In this document: in pieces, positions 20,206 through 29,187 of the stretch
How the letters are laid out: each line of letters begins with the position of its first letter
Numbering within the stretch: position 1 is the first letter of the stretch
From: Streptomyces sp. B93
GTDB taxonomy: Bacteria > Actinomycetota > Actinomycetes > Streptomycetales > Streptomycetaceae
Assembly (NCBI RefSeq): GCF_018070565.1
Contig: NZ_JAGPXL010000009.1
Span: 62,001-126,000, forward strand
Length of the DNA stretch: 64,000 nucleotides
Direction: 5' to 3'
Notes under the pieces: model-generated
Seen by the model: only the letters and a program-made list of their open reading frames with translations
What the model was told of the DNA's origin: nothing
The model's database searches: none
Program-made: the position numbers and the translations under genes

Positions 20206-20851
20206 GGACGGGGTGGACATCAAGGTCGGCCGGGAGGCGGTGGCGAAGTTCACGCAGGGCGTGGGCGCGGTCATCGACCAGCTCGGGGACCTGGGCGGGG
20301 CGACCGGCTCGGTGATGGGCAAGGGCTTCTCGGAACTGTCGATGACAGGCATGGAGGCCGGACACCACGGTCTGTCGGTGGACTTCGAGGACTTCTGCGA
20401 GCGCTGGGAATGGGGCGTGCGCGCCCTGGTCGGCGACGCGAGCGCGATCTCGAACCGGCTGGGCCTGGCGGCGGGCACGCAGTGGGAGCACGACCAGTAC
20501 GTGGCGGGCGCCCTGAAGGTCGGGGTGAACTCGGTGATGGGCGGCAACCCGCACGCGTCGGAGGAGGAGATCACCCAGCAGGACTGGGGAGACGTCTTCA
20601 CGCCGGACTACCTGAGCCCGGACTGGAGCGGGGAGTCGTGGGACCGGGCGGGTGAGGAGATCGAGCAGACGTGGAAGGACACCGGCCGCACGGTCCTGAC
20701 GGAGGGCCAGGGGGGCAGGCAGGCGGATCTGCTCAACGACGCGCTCGGCATCTCCGACGAGCAGTGGAACCAGGCCCTGGACGACACCTTCGGCCCGTCC
20801 CCGGAGGAACGCGCCCAGCAGTCTCAGCAGTCTCAGCGGGAGGGTGACTGA
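20198..20851 (+). CDS. Putative WXG-like helical partner of the Rhs toxin
   Basis: The 217-residue protein from GTG 20198 (GTG 20213 is an alternative) is predicted largely helical and has no enzymatic motif. Its middle holds WEWGVRALVGDASAISNRLG and its C-terminal third is acidic with many Trp residues (QQDWGDVF, SPDWSGESWD), as in proteins paired with ESX/type VII substrates. It ends 2 bp before the Rhs gene. A degraded second copy of the same gene lies at 27278-27580 and also begins VGENGVDL, which supports the 20198 start. The likely role is a secretion partner or chaperone for the giant toxin; this is inferred from position. Confidence 0.6.
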   Translation: MGEDGVDIKVGREAVAKFTQGVGAVIDQLGDLGGATGSVMGKGFSELSMTGMEAGHHGLSVDFEDFCERWEWGVRALVGDASAISNRLGLAAGTQWEHDQYVAGALKVGVNSVMGGNPHASEEEITQQDWGDVFTPDYLSPDWSGESWDRAGEEIEQTWKDTGRTVLTEGQGGRQADLLNDALGISDEQWNQALDDTFGPSPEERAQQSQQSQREGD

Positions 20852-20853
20852 CG

Positions 20854-23800
20854 GTGGGCGTGGGGGACTTCATCAGCGACATCACCCCGGATGTCGTGGA
20901 GGACGCGGTCGAGGACGGCGTCGAATGGGTCGGCAACCGCGTCGAGGACGCCGGCAACTGGACCGCCGACCGCCTCGACGACGTCGGCTGGGAGTCCGGC
21001 GCGGACTGGGTGCGCGAGCAGTCCCGCTCGGTCGCCAACCGGATGGGCGCCGAGGTCGACGAGATGGACCTCGGCCAGACGGAGGACAAGACCAAGCTCG
21101 TCTACGGCAGCCCGGAGAAGATCCGCGCCACCGCCGAGAAACTCCGAGGCTTCCAGTCCGCGTTCGACAGCGCGGGCGAGGGCCTGAAAGCCATGGACTC
21201 CTCCCGCCTGAAGGGCGAGACCGCGGAAGCCCTGCGCACCGCGGTCCGTACCCAGCCACCCAAGTGGTTCACCGGCGCGGACGCCTGCGAGGACGCCGCC
21301 GCCGCGCTGGAGGCGTTCGCGTCCACCGTCACCTGGGCCCAAGGCCAGGCCCAGACAGCGATCGACAAGTGGAAGGAGGGCGTCAAAGCGTCCGAGGACG
21401 CCGCCGACGCCCACCGCAAGAAGGTCGACGACTACAACAGCGCCGTCGACCGCTACAACGCCCAGCCCGCCGACAAACGGGACCCCTCCACCCTCCCCCC
21501 GCGCCCGGCCGCGACCTTCACCGACCCCGGCAAGACGCTGATGCAGGAAGCGCAGGAGATCCTCGCCGAGGCCCGCAAGCAGCGCAACACGGCGGCGGAG
21601 ACAGCACGTTCAGCGGTGCGCGCGGCCCGGGACAAGGCGCCCGCGAAACCGTCGTACGCCGAACAGCTGCGCGACGGCGTGCGGGAAGCGCAGATCATCG
21701 GCGACCACGTCGGCGGCGGCATCATCAAGGGCACCGCCGGGCTGCTGAACTTCGTCCGCGGCATCAACCCCCTGGACCCCTACAACCTCACCCACCCCGC
21801 CGAGTACGCCACCAGCCTCAACAGCCTCGCCGCCGGACTCGTCGTAGCCGCGAACGACCCCGTCGGCACCGGCCGCCAGATGGTCACCGACTTCATGAAG
21901 GACCCGGCGGAAGGCTTCGGCCGCCTGCTGCCGGACGTGGCGCTGACGGTGGCCACGGGTGGCGGCGGCGCCGCCGTCAAGGGCGTACGCATCGCCGCCG
22001 ACGCAGCCGACGCGGCACGAGTCCGCCGCCTCGTCGACGACGCCCCCGACGGCACCCACAACCGCCCCGACACCACCCGCACCACCGACGGCACCGACCC
22101 CGTCGACCTCGCCACGGGCCGCATGTTCCTCCCCCAGACGGACGTATCGATCCCCGGCATACTCCCGCTGACGTTCACCCGCCGCACGGAATCCGGCTGC
22201 ACAGCAGGCCGCTTCATGGGCCCATCGTGGACGACCACCGCCGACGAACGCCTGACCATCGACCCCGTCGGCGTCCTCCACGTCACGGCGGACGGCCTGC
22301 TGCTCCCGTATCCGCATCCAGTTCCCGGCGCACCCACCACCCACAGCCGCACCCGCCTGTCCCGCACCCCGGACGGCGACTACACCCTCACCGACGAAGA
22401 CACCGGCCTGACCCGCCACTTCACTCCCCCACCCGGCACCGAACCGGGCGCGGACGGCACCGCCTGGCTGACCACCGTCACGGACCGCAACGGCCACACG
22501 ATCACCATCGACCGCACCGACGATGGCCTCCCGCTGACCCTGACCCACTCAGCGGGCACACAACTACGCCTCACCACCACAGACGGCCTGATCACCGCCA
22601 TCGCCCTGACCGGCGCGGGCGAGGACGGCACCGACCTCCCCCTGATGGCGTACGGCTACGAGGACGGCAACCTCACCACGGTCACCAAACCCTCCGGCGC
22701 CACGACCCGGTTCACCTACGACGAGCGCCACCGCGTCACGTCCTGGACCGACTCCAACAACAGCCGCTACGACTACGCCTACGACGACCAGGACCGCGTC
22801 ATCGCCGAAGGCGGCGAAGCGGGCCACATCCAGATCACCCTCACCTACACCGACCCCCACCCCGACACCGGCCACCGCACCACCACCCTCACCACCCCAG
22901 GCGGCCACACCACCCACCACCTCATCGACAACCACAGCCGCGTCATCGCCACCACCGATCCCCTAGGCCACACCACCCACTTCACCTACGACACCCACGG
23001 CAACCTCCTCACCCACACCGACCCACTCGGCCGCACCACCACCCACACCTACGACGACCGCGGCCGCCTGCTCCGCGTGGCCCGCCCGGACGGCACCGAA
23101 CTACGCCTCGAGCGCGGACCGTTCGGACTGCCGACGCAGGTCGTGGCACCGGACGGCGCCCGCACGACCTACACCTACGACGAGCGCGGCAACCGCACCA
23201 CGGTCACCGACCCGGCCGGTCACACCACCCACTACACGTACGACGCGCACGGCCGTCCGACCTCCGTCACCGACGCCCTCGGGGCCACGACACGCGTGGT
23301 GTGCGACGCGGCGGGACTGCCCGTGGAGGTCACCGACCCGGTGGGCGCCGTCACGCGTACGGAGCGCGACGCCCTGGGCCGCCCCGTCGGCATCATGGAC
23401 CCGCTGGGCGCGGTCACCCGCCTCACCTGGACCCCCGACGGGCAACTCGCCCACCGCACGGGCCCCGACGGCGCCGCTGAGTCCTGGACCTACGACGGCG
23501 AGGGCAACTGCCTCACCCACACCGACCCGGTCGGCGGAGTGACCCGCTTCGAGTACACCCACTTCGACCTGCTCGCCGCCCGCACCGGACCGGACGGGGC
23601 ACGCTACGAGTTCGAGCACGACGAGCACCTGCGCCTAACTCAGGTCACCAATCCACAGGGCCTCGTCTGGAGTTACGAGTACGACCCGGCTGGACGCCTG
23701 GTGTCGGAAACCGACTTCGACGGGCGAACCCTCAGCTACTGTCTCGACGCAGCGGGACAACTGACATCCCGGTCTGACGCCCTCGGCGGCCTCCTCACCC

Positions 23801-25602
23801 TGGAGCACGATCAGCTCGGCCGAATGATCAGGAAGGACGCCGGAGGCAGGACCACCACCTACGTTTACGACGCGGCGGGACGCCTCCTGAGGGCCTCCGG
23901 CCCGGACGGCGACCTGATCCGCCAGTACGACCGGCGCGGCCTGCTCAAGACCGAACTCGTCGACGGCCGTGCCATCACCTACGCGTACGACGCGCTCGGC
24001 CGCCGGACCCGGCGTGTGACGCCGACCGGGCATGTCACCACTTACGCCTATGACGTCGTAGGTCGACTGGACCTCATGGCCACGAGCGGCCGTCAGGTCG
24101 GCTTCACCCATGACGCCGCAGACCGGGAGGTGTCACGCTCCTACGGCGACATGATGACTCTGGCATCCGTCAGGGACGACGTCGGCAGGCTTTCCGCCCA
24201 GTACCTCACGGCCGGCGGGCAGTCCCTGAACAGCCGCACGTACACCTACCGTGCCGACGGTCACCTCACTTCCGTGACCGATCGGTTGTCCGGCACAAGG
24301 TCATTCGAGCTGGACACCGTCGGCCGTGTCATCGCCGTCAGCGCCCACGGGTGGACCGAACGCTACGCCTACGACCTCGTCGGCAATCAGACGGAAGCCT
24401 CCTGGCCCTCATCCCATCCAGGTCACGAAACGACCGGCCCTCGCACGTACACCGGCACCGCGATCACCCGCGCCGGCGACAGCCGCTTCGCTCACGACCG
24501 CCTAGGGCGCGTGCTCCTCAAGCGGCAGACCCGCCTGTCCCGCAAGCCGCGGACCTGGCGTTACACATGGGACACCGAAAGCCGCCTCACCTCTGTCATC
24601 ACCCCGGACGGCACCCTCTGGAACTACCGCTACGACCCTCTGGGTCGGCGCGTCGCCAAGCAGCGTCTCGCGGACGACGGCGCGACCGTCGTGGAGGAGA
24701 CCTGTTTCACCTGGGATGGGATGGTCCTGTGCGAACAGACGACCGTCTCCGATGGCCTGCCTCACACCGTCGCACTCACCTGGGACCATCGCGGCTCGAC
24801 CCCTCTCGCCCAGACTGAACGCGTCCTCACCCGCGACGCGGGTCAGCGGGAGATCGACCGCCGCTTCTTCGCCATCGTCACGGACCTCGTCGGCACCCCC
24901 ACCGAACTGGTCGCCGAGAACGGGGACATCGCCTGGCGCACCCGGTCCACCCTCTGGGGCACCACCGCCTGGAACCGGAGCAGCACCACATACACGCCTC
25001 TCCGCTTTCCCGGCCAGTATCACGACCCCGAAACCGGCCTTCACTACAACGTGTTCCGGCACTACGACCCCGCCACGGCCCGCTATCTCACCCCAGATCC
25101 CCTCGGTCTTGCTCCCGCACCCAATCCGGCCGCCTACGTCCATAATCCGCACACCTGGGCGGACCCGATGGGCCTTTCTCCGTACCAGGAGAAGGGAGGA
25201 AGCACGGAGGTCGACCCCCGAAAGCTGGACTACCTCTTCAACAAGGACATCAAACCGGATTCCCACAACTCGCCGAGAGCACTTCAGAACGAACTGCAGC
25301 TGCACCGGATCGGCATACCGGACACCCCGGAGATGCGGCAGTACGTCACCGATCATCTCACCCAAGCCGCTCGACAGCCGTTCGAGCGCACCTTCACCAA
25401 AGAGTGGCCCGGCGGAAGCGGCGAGTTCGGCGTGACGGAGTCTGTCCTTTACGGCCCGCACGGGGCACTGGGTGTGGAGAGCACATGGCAGATCCTGCCG
25501 GACGGCGGACATAGACTCTCCACGGTCATCTTCCGTGGCAGCGGCCCGAATGTGAGCATCCACGGCAGCCTGGACCACTGGCCGCCGTACAGTGGAAAGT
25601 GA
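20854..25602 (+). CDS. Rhs/YD-repeat polymorphic toxin
   Basis: The 1582-residue protein has four regions. Residues 1-260 are helical and charged (DKTKLVYGSPEKIRATAEKL), like ESX-type leader modules. A DUF6531-like segment begins at DPVDLATGRMFLPQTD (about 413). About 600-1380 form a YD-repeat shell with many copies of T-Y-D-x-x-G-R/N. The Rhs core RFPGQYHDPETGLHYNVFRHYDP leads to LTPDPLG and ends ADPMGL at about 1441. The last 141 residues (25177-25599) are a variable toxin tip (RKLDYLFNKDIKPDSHNSP, RTFTKEWPGGSGEFGVTES), whose activity I cannot assign. Sequence before about 23630 is far richer in CAC/ACC codons than after, suggesting a mosaic gene. Its stop overlaps the immunity gene. Confidence 0.9.
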   Translation: MGVGDFISDITPDVVEDAVEDGVEWVGNRVEDAGNWTADRLDDVGWESGADWVREQSRSVANRMGAEVDEMDLGQTEDKTKLVYGSPEKIRATAEKLRGFQSAFDSAGEGLKAMDSSRLKGETAEALRTAVRTQPPKWFTGADACEDAAAALEAFASTVTWAQGQAQTAIDKWKEGVKASEDAADAHRKKVDDYNSAVDRYNAQPADKRDPSTLPPRPAATFTDPGKTLMQEAQEILAEARKQRNTAAETARSAVRAARDKAPAKPSYAEQLRDGVREAQIIGDHVGGGIIKGTAGLLNFVRGINPLDPYNLTHPAEYATSLNSLAAGLVVAANDPVGTGRQMVTDFMKDPAEGFGRLLPDVALTVATGGGGAAVKGVRIAADAADAARVRRLVDDAPDGTHNRPDTTRTTDGTDPVDLATGRMFLPQTDVSIPGILPLTFTRRTESGCTAGRFMGPSWTTTADERLTIDPVGVLHVTADGLLLPYPHPVPGAPTTHSRTRLSRTPDGDYTLTDEDTGLTRHFTPPPGTEPGADGTAWLTTVTDRNGHTITIDRTDDGLPLTLTHSAGTQLRLTTTDGLITAIALTGAGEDGTDLPLMAYGYEDGNLTTVTKPSGATTRFTYDERHRVTSWTDSNNSRYDYAYDDQDRVIAEGGEAGHIQITLTYTDPHPDTGHRTTTLTTPGGHTTHHLIDNHSRVIATTDPLGHTTHFTYDTHGNLLTHTDPLGRTTTHTYDDRGRLLRVARPDGTELRLERGPFGLPTQVVAPDGARTTYTYDERGNRTTVTDPAGHTTHYTYDAHGRPTSVTDALGATTRVVCDAAGLPVEVTDPVGAVTRTERDALGRPVGIMDPLGAVTRLTWTPDGQLAHRTGPDGAAESWTYDGEGNCLTHTDPVGGVTRFEYTHFDLLAARTGPDGARYEFEHDEHLRLTQVTNPQGLVWSYEYDPAGRLVSETDFDGRTLSYCLDAAGQLTSRSDALGGLLTLEHDQLGRMIRKDAGGRTTTYVYDAAGRLLRASGPDGDLIRQYDRRGLLKTELVDGRAITYAYDALGRRTRRVTPTGHVTTYAYDVVGRLDLMATSGRQVGFTHDAADREVSRSYGDMMTLASVRDDVGRLSAQYLTAGGQSLNSRTYTYRADGHLTSVTDRLSGTRSFELDTVGRVIAVSAHGWTERYAYDLVGNQTEASWPSSHPGHETTGPRTYTGTAITRAGDSRFAHDRLGRVLLKRQTRLSRKPRTWRYTWDTESRLTSVITPDGTLWNYRYDPLGRRVAKQRLADDGATVVEETCFTWDGMVLCEQTTVSDGLPHTVALTWDHRGSTPLAQTERVLTRDAGQREIDRRFFAIVTDLVGTPTELVAENGDIAWRTRSTLWGTTAWNRSSTTYTPLRFPGQYHDPETGLHYNVFRHYDPATARYLTPDPLGLAPAPNPAAYVHNPHTWADPMGLSPYQEKGGSTEVDPRKLDYLFNKDIKPDSHNSPRALQNELQLHRIGIPDTPEMRQYVTDHLTQAARQPFERTFTKEWPGGSGEFGVTESVLYGPHGALGVESTWQILPDGGHRLSTVIFRGSGPNVSIHGSLDHWPPYSGK

Positions 25603-25961
25603 AGGTGGACGTGTACCGAGAGTTCCTCACTCCCGACGACGAAGAGGTCTACGAGGCCACCGGCGAATGGCCGGACTCGGACGAGAGCGGCGCACGCGTT
25701 CTCAACCTGCGAGATCTCTCCGGGCAATCGCTGATTTTCTCGTACGACTCGCTGGCACGGTCAGTCAGAATCCGCTGGACCGACCATCAGGGAACTGAGG
25801 TCCTGGACTGCTTCCGCGAAAGCGCAACACGCCTTTCCTTCACTTCGGGGTCATCATCCAAGCACATCTCGATCGACTTCAACATGGGCGAGTGCACGGG
25901 AACAATGGAGATCCAGCTGACCCCCATTCTGTCGGTACGTGACCGCGTAATGTTCCAATGA
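25599..25961 (+). CDS. Candidate immunity protein for the intact Rhs toxin
   Basis: The 120-residue acidic protein starts at GTG 25599, overlapping the toxin stop (GTGA), the usual arrangement for toxin-immunity pairs. It begins MKVDVYREFLTPDDEEVYEA and ends in beta-rich sequence (SIDFNMGECTGTMEIQLTP). I do not recognise a named immunity family. No signal peptide or membrane segment is seen, so it should neutralise a cytoplasmic toxin. The function is inferred from position only. Confidence 0.65.
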   Translation: MKVDVYREFLTPDDEEVYEATGEWPDSDESGARVLNLRDLSGQSLIFSYDSLARSVRIRWTDHQGTEVLDCFRESATRLSFTSGSSSKHISIDFNMGECTGTMEIQLTPILSVRDRVMFQ

Positions 25962-26040
25962 AGCCGGTGGTACGGCACGGCCCCGAGCGGTTCCTGGTGG
26001 CCACGCTCGGTAGCCAGCACCGGCTCTGGGCCGCGCCTCG
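25962..26040 (+). pseudogene. Fragment of a second immunity gene
   Basis: Right after the immunity stop, about 60 bp encode PERFLVATLGSQHRLW, matching EREKFLTATLGSQDRLW of the protein at 27869-28627. The DNA is equally alike (ccacgctcgg-agccag in both). It is a severed internal piece of that gene with no start or stop of its own, left when the module array was rearranged. Confidence 0.6.
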
Positions 26041-26073
26041 ACCCGGCCGCCAACACCGACGACCCCACCCCAC

Positions 26074-26660
26074 CACGCCCTCGGCCGCGTCACCCTCCGC
26101 CAGAAAACGCGCCTCTCCCGTAAACCCGACACCTGGCACCACGAATGGGACACGCAGAACCGCCTCACCTCAGTCACCGCCCCCGACGGAAACCGGTGGA
26201 GGCACCGCTACGACCCCCTGGGCCGCCGCGCCGCGAAGCAGCGTCTGGCGGCCGACGGCGAGAGCGTGGTCGAGGAAGTCCGCTTCACCTGGGACGACCC
26301 CGCCCTCTGTGAGCAGACGACGGTGGCCGAGGACTGGTCCCGCCCCGTCACCCTGACCTGGAATCACCGGCGCTCAGGCCTCCTCGCGCAGACCGAACGC
26401 ATCCTCACCGCGGATGCGCGGCAGAAGGCCATAGACCGCCGGTTCTTCGCCATCGTCACCGACCTCGTCGGTACTCCGACAGAACTGATCGACGAACACG
26501 GTGAGATCGCCTGGCGCTCACGGGCCACCCTCTGGGGCACCACCGCCTGGACCCGCACCAGCACCGCTCACACCCCGCTGCGCTTCCCCGGCCAGTTACT
26601 ACGACCCCGAGACAGCTCGCTATCTCACCCCCGACCCCCTCGGCCGGGCAGCCTCTCACG
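26074..26660 (+). pseudogene. Orphan Rhs core fragment (displaced C-terminal piece)
   Basis: This reads as the end of a second Rhs gene: ALGRVTLRQKTRLSRKPDTW through AIDRRFFAIVTDLVGTPTEL, closely parallel to the intact gene at about 24500-25010. At RFPGQ (about 26596) a 1-nt frameshift moves the reading to YYDPETARYLTPDPLGRAAS. Compared with the intact core, the GLHYNVFRHYDP segment is missing, consistent with deletion between the two similar YDPET and YDPAT sequences. No start codon or ribosome-binding site serves it. It is a recombination substrate or relic, not an expressed toxin. Confidence 0.75.
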
Positions 26661-26689
26661 CTCGGTCCGTCCTCTCCGACGACTCATGG

Positions 26690-26819
26690 TGTGCCATTCC
26701 GGAGCGGACACCTCAGGAATCGCCCAGCAAATAGTCAACGAGATGGGCGTCACCGGAAGGGCTCTCACCGACCGAGTGGGCACCAGGTCCCACAGATCGA
26801 CAAGGGCGGATACTGGTGA
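26690..26819 (+). pseudogene. Relic of a toxin tip ending ...VPQIDKGGYW
   Basis: In the third frame, codons from about 26690 give a His/Arg/Gly-rich tail ending HRPSGHQVPQIDKGGYW and a TGA at 26817-26819. It sits between an Rhs core fragment and an immunity-like gene starting 28 bp later with its own ribosome-binding site, exactly where a toxin C-terminus belongs. It is out of frame with the preceding core fragment, so it cannot be expressed as a fusion. The toxin class is unknown; a nuclease tail is possible but not demonstrable. Confidence 0.4.
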
Positions 26820-26847
26820 AACTTTCTTCCCATCATCGGAGGCTGAC

Positions 26848-27276
26848 GTGCGGCTGATCGGTTTCTACCAGGAAATGGACACGAAATACGATCCGGCTTG
26901 GGGCGGACCCGTTCCTGCCCCCGACTCGGGTACCGGAAAGTATCCGGTCACGGAACTACTGGGTTACCTCACCTCCGGTTACCCCATCCTCGACGTCACC
27001 GAACTCACGTCCGACGTCATCAACGGGGCGTTCCGCGTGCCGGTCGGCTCATCCGTGCTCACCGACGGCGAGTTCGTCTGGCGTGGACCTTGTGAAATAC
27101 GTCGAGCACTACCGTATTGACCTCCCCCTGGAGTTTCTGACCGCCGTCCAGCGGCGCGGTTTCCGTATCCCTCCAGCCGACTACGACACCCGCCTCCCGC
27201 TCTCCCTGGAGGTGAGCGGCCTGCTCGGTTTCCGGCCCGCACCCGGACAGCCCCGCGGAGGTGCGCCTGACCGGTC
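26848..27276 (+). pseudogene. Immunity-like gene broken by a 2-nt deletion
   Basis: GGAGG (26838-26842) precedes GTG 26848, which opens VRLIGFYQEMDTKYDPAWGG and runs to DGEFVWR at about 27083. There the frame is lost, but shifting by two bases gives VDLVKYVEHYRIDLPLEFL. Restoring one GT in TGGCG-TGTGGAC recreates W-R-V-D-L without a stop, so a 2-nt deletion in a GTGT run is the simplest lesion. The joined protein (about 130 residues) resembles small acidic immunity proteins of Rhs loci. Its 3' end runs into the next relic. Probably inactive unless expressed as the truncated form. Confidence 0.6.
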
Positions 27277-27277
27277 G

Positions 27278-27580
27278 TGGGTGAGAACGGGGTGGACCTC
27301 AGGCCCGACCAACTCGGGGACCTGGGCGGCGCGACCGGTTCGGTGACGGGCGGCGACCCCGACCACCTCAAACGTCGGCTGAAGCCGGGAGTCGTTCGAG
27401 CAGTCGGGCGGCGACATCGAGCAGACGTGAAAGGACACCGGCCGCACCCTCATGACCGAAGGGCAGGGCGGCAGCCGGGCGGACCTGCCGCACAACGCAC
27501 TCGGCATCTCCGACGACGAATGAACCCAGGCCCTGGCCGACACCTTCGGCCCGTCTCCGGAAACGCGCCCACGGGGAGGG
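27278..27580 (+). pseudogene. Degraded copy of the WXG-like partner gene
   Basis: The stretch begins GTG-GGT-GAG-AAC-GGG-GTG-GAC, parallel to the start of the gene at 20198, and later matches its end (LTEGQGGRQADLLNDALGIS against MTEGQGGSRADLPHNALGIS; TFGPSPE in both). Most of the middle is deleted and in-frame stops occur (TGA within GAGCAGACGTGA at about 27430, and GACGAATGA at about 27522). The order partner-then-Rhs start is retained, showing that the whole two-gene unit was duplicated. Confidence 0.7.
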
Positions 27581-27589
27581 TGAGCAGTT

Positions 27590-28050
27590 GTGGGCATCGG
27601 GGACTTCGTCAGCGACACCACCCCGGAGGCGACGAGAACACCCTCGCCGCCCTCGTCCCACAGCCTCGGGACTCGCGCCACAGACGCCACCCCCGACCCC
27701 CTCGGCATCGCTCCCGCGCCGAGCCCCGTCGCCTGCGTGGACAATGCGTCCAGCGAGTACGACCTCTGGGCCTCATGCCCAAGTACACGAAGGAGGAGCG
27801 GGCCCAGAGGCGGATCAACAAGATCGAGGACGGCCTCGTCGAGAAGGCACAGGACGGCGGGTTCAGCGATGACGAAGAAACTGAGGTCCGACGGCGGCTG
27901 GTCCGCGACGGTGACGGGCGAACCGCTCGACCTCGTGCCCCGCCTCCTCGGTACCTTCCTGATCGTTTCCCCCTATGCGGACAGGGTGGAACGGGAGAAG
28001 TTCCTCACGGCCACGCTCGGCAGCCAGGACAGGCTGTGGGACCTCCCTGA
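27590..28050 (+). pseudogene. Rhs start-core fusion relic with a truncated toxin tip
   Basis: Position 27590 starts MGIGDFVSDTTPEA, matching MGVGDFISDITPDV of the intact Rhs protein. Within 30 codons it jumps to PDPLGIAPAPSPVACVDNAS, matching the Rhs core end, so about 1400 codons are missing. A frameshift near 27770 leads into MPKYTKEERAQRRINKIEDG (from 27775), a charged helical stretch read as a toxin-tip remnant. It overlaps the next gene and ends at 28050. The structure is what repeated deletion at Rhs core repeats would leave behind. Confidence 0.6.
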
Positions 28051-28627
28051 CGTCTTCCGCTTCGCCCCGAGCGGCCGACGGCTGGCGGGGGCCGAATTCC
28101 GGATCCCGGCAGAGTCCGCCTCAGCCGAGGACTCGGCCCGCCTTCCCCTCACGCCCGCAGTACGCCCGGGCGGGCTCCGCATGGACGAGGCCAAGGACTT
28201 CCGGCATGAGATGTGCACGGTGCTGTGCCGCGCTCCCGACGATGCCGTGCTGACCTGTCTGCGCGACCTCGACGTCCTCGACGAACCGCTGGAGGCCCGC
28301 ATCGGCATCGCCCCCGACGTGGCCCTCCTCTTCCAGCACGGCACCGTCGTCGGCTGGAGCCTCACCGATCCCACGCGGTACCTGACCGCCACGTACGCCC
28401 ACCCCGACACCAACCCGCCGTCGCCCGCCACCCGACGGCTCCTCACCGAGTGCCTGGACCTGATCACCACGCCGGTGGTCGACGACCTGATCGACGGCGA
28501 ACCGGCCGCCCTGACCCGTCTCCAGGCCGCCGAGAAGGCCCTGCGCGAGCAACGCGAGGACCGCAACCGGGCCGAAGCCCTGCTTGAGCTGATCGCCACC
28601 CTCGTGGAGGACTACGGGAACCAGTGA
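27869..28627 (+). CDS. Intact immunity-like protein at the end of the Rhs array
   Basis: The 252-residue protein from ATG 27869 (MTKKLRSDGGWSATVTGEPL) is complete and acidic. It has a central mixed alpha/beta region (LRMDEAKDFRHEMCTVLCRAPDD) and a C-terminal coiled-coil-like tail (LQAAEKALREQREDRNRAEALLELIATLVEDYGNQ). The family is unknown to me. Its place after a truncated toxin tip, and the presence of a fragment of the same gene at 25962, mark it as an immunity protein retained after loss of its toxin. The start is not strongly supported: only a weak GGACGG lies upstream, and it overlaps the relic frame. Confidence 0.55.
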   Translation: MTKKLRSDGGWSATVTGEPLDLVPRLLGTFLIVSPYADRVEREKFLTATLGSQDRLWDLPDVFRFAPSGRRLAGAEFRIPAESASAEDSARLPLTPAVRPGGLRMDEAKDFRHEMCTVLCRAPDDAVLTCLRDLDVLDEPLEARIGIAPDVALLFQHGTVVGWSLTDPTRYLTATYAHPDTNPPSPATRRLLTECLDLITTPVVDDLIDGEPAALTRLQAAEKALREQREDRNRAEALLELIATLVEDYGNQ

Positions 28628-28782
28628 AATGTCAGGCACGGGCAAGCAGCACACGACAAGCGTCAGGACGGTTGCCGCACACCCTCCCGTTGGAAGCAAC
28701 GCGTCCGCCATCTCACGACGTCGCAGGTCAGCGACGCTGGAAACAGGTCGGGCACCCCCGCCCACGCCTGAGCAACGCAGGG

Positions 28783-28856
28783 AAAACCGCAGGTCACAGA
28801 CCCTACTCGGCAGGCTCCAGAATCGCCACGCACTCCACATGATGCGTCATCGGAAA
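28783..28856. repeat. Left attachment-site repeat of the accessory island (displaced 3' end of the methyltransferase gene)
   Basis: These 74 bp align without gaps to 42547-42620, and the last 29 bp (28828-28856) are identical to 42592-42620. On the minus strand they encode FPMTHHVECVAILEPAE and a stop, the C-terminus of the RNA methyltransferase encoded at 42558-43898 (which ends FPMTHHVECVAILEPVAKGS). The shared AAAACCGCAGGTCA lies beyond both stops. This is the pattern left by integration into the 3' end of a protein gene: the element supplies a new 3' end and the original end is displaced to the far side. Confidence 0.75.
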
Positions 28857-29187
28857 GACGTCAGAAGGGGGAGGACCTGACGTATTCGCAGGTCAGCCGC
28901 CATTTGTAGCCCCGCCGAAGGACCCCACGAACGCCCGGAGCGTCAAACGAGCGTCACGGCCGAGGCATGAGCTGGCCTCCGCCCAACGAGGCTCAGCCAG
29001 CTGTAGGCGCTGGCGCCGCCCCGCCGACGTCGACCCACATCCCCGTGACTACGCCCCACGGAAGGCCATGGAGTGAGGAACCTACCCCTCCTCATGCCCT
29101 GCGGTTGGCATCAATCCTCGGCAGCTGAGAGCAGGCTGGCAACTGCCACGACAAGCAGGCGACGGCCGCGGAGGGGTGTGGGACGAC
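28857..29187. other. Island left-end region without genes; direct repeat resembling an integrase arm site
   Basis: I see no credible gene in this 331-bp stretch. AGCGTCAAACGAGCGTCAC (28939-28957) recurs with two mismatches at 42465-42483, about 85-110 bp inside each end of the island and in the same orientation, where a further TTTCAGCGTCAAG follows. Repeats at these distances from a crossover core are what arm-type integrase sites look like. A GGAGGGG motif at the right edge belongs to the next gene. Confidence 0.45.

Noticed and set aside
27278..27580. Second functional WXG-like partner gene
   Set aside because: In-frame stops and loss of most of the middle show that it is a relic of the gene at 20198.
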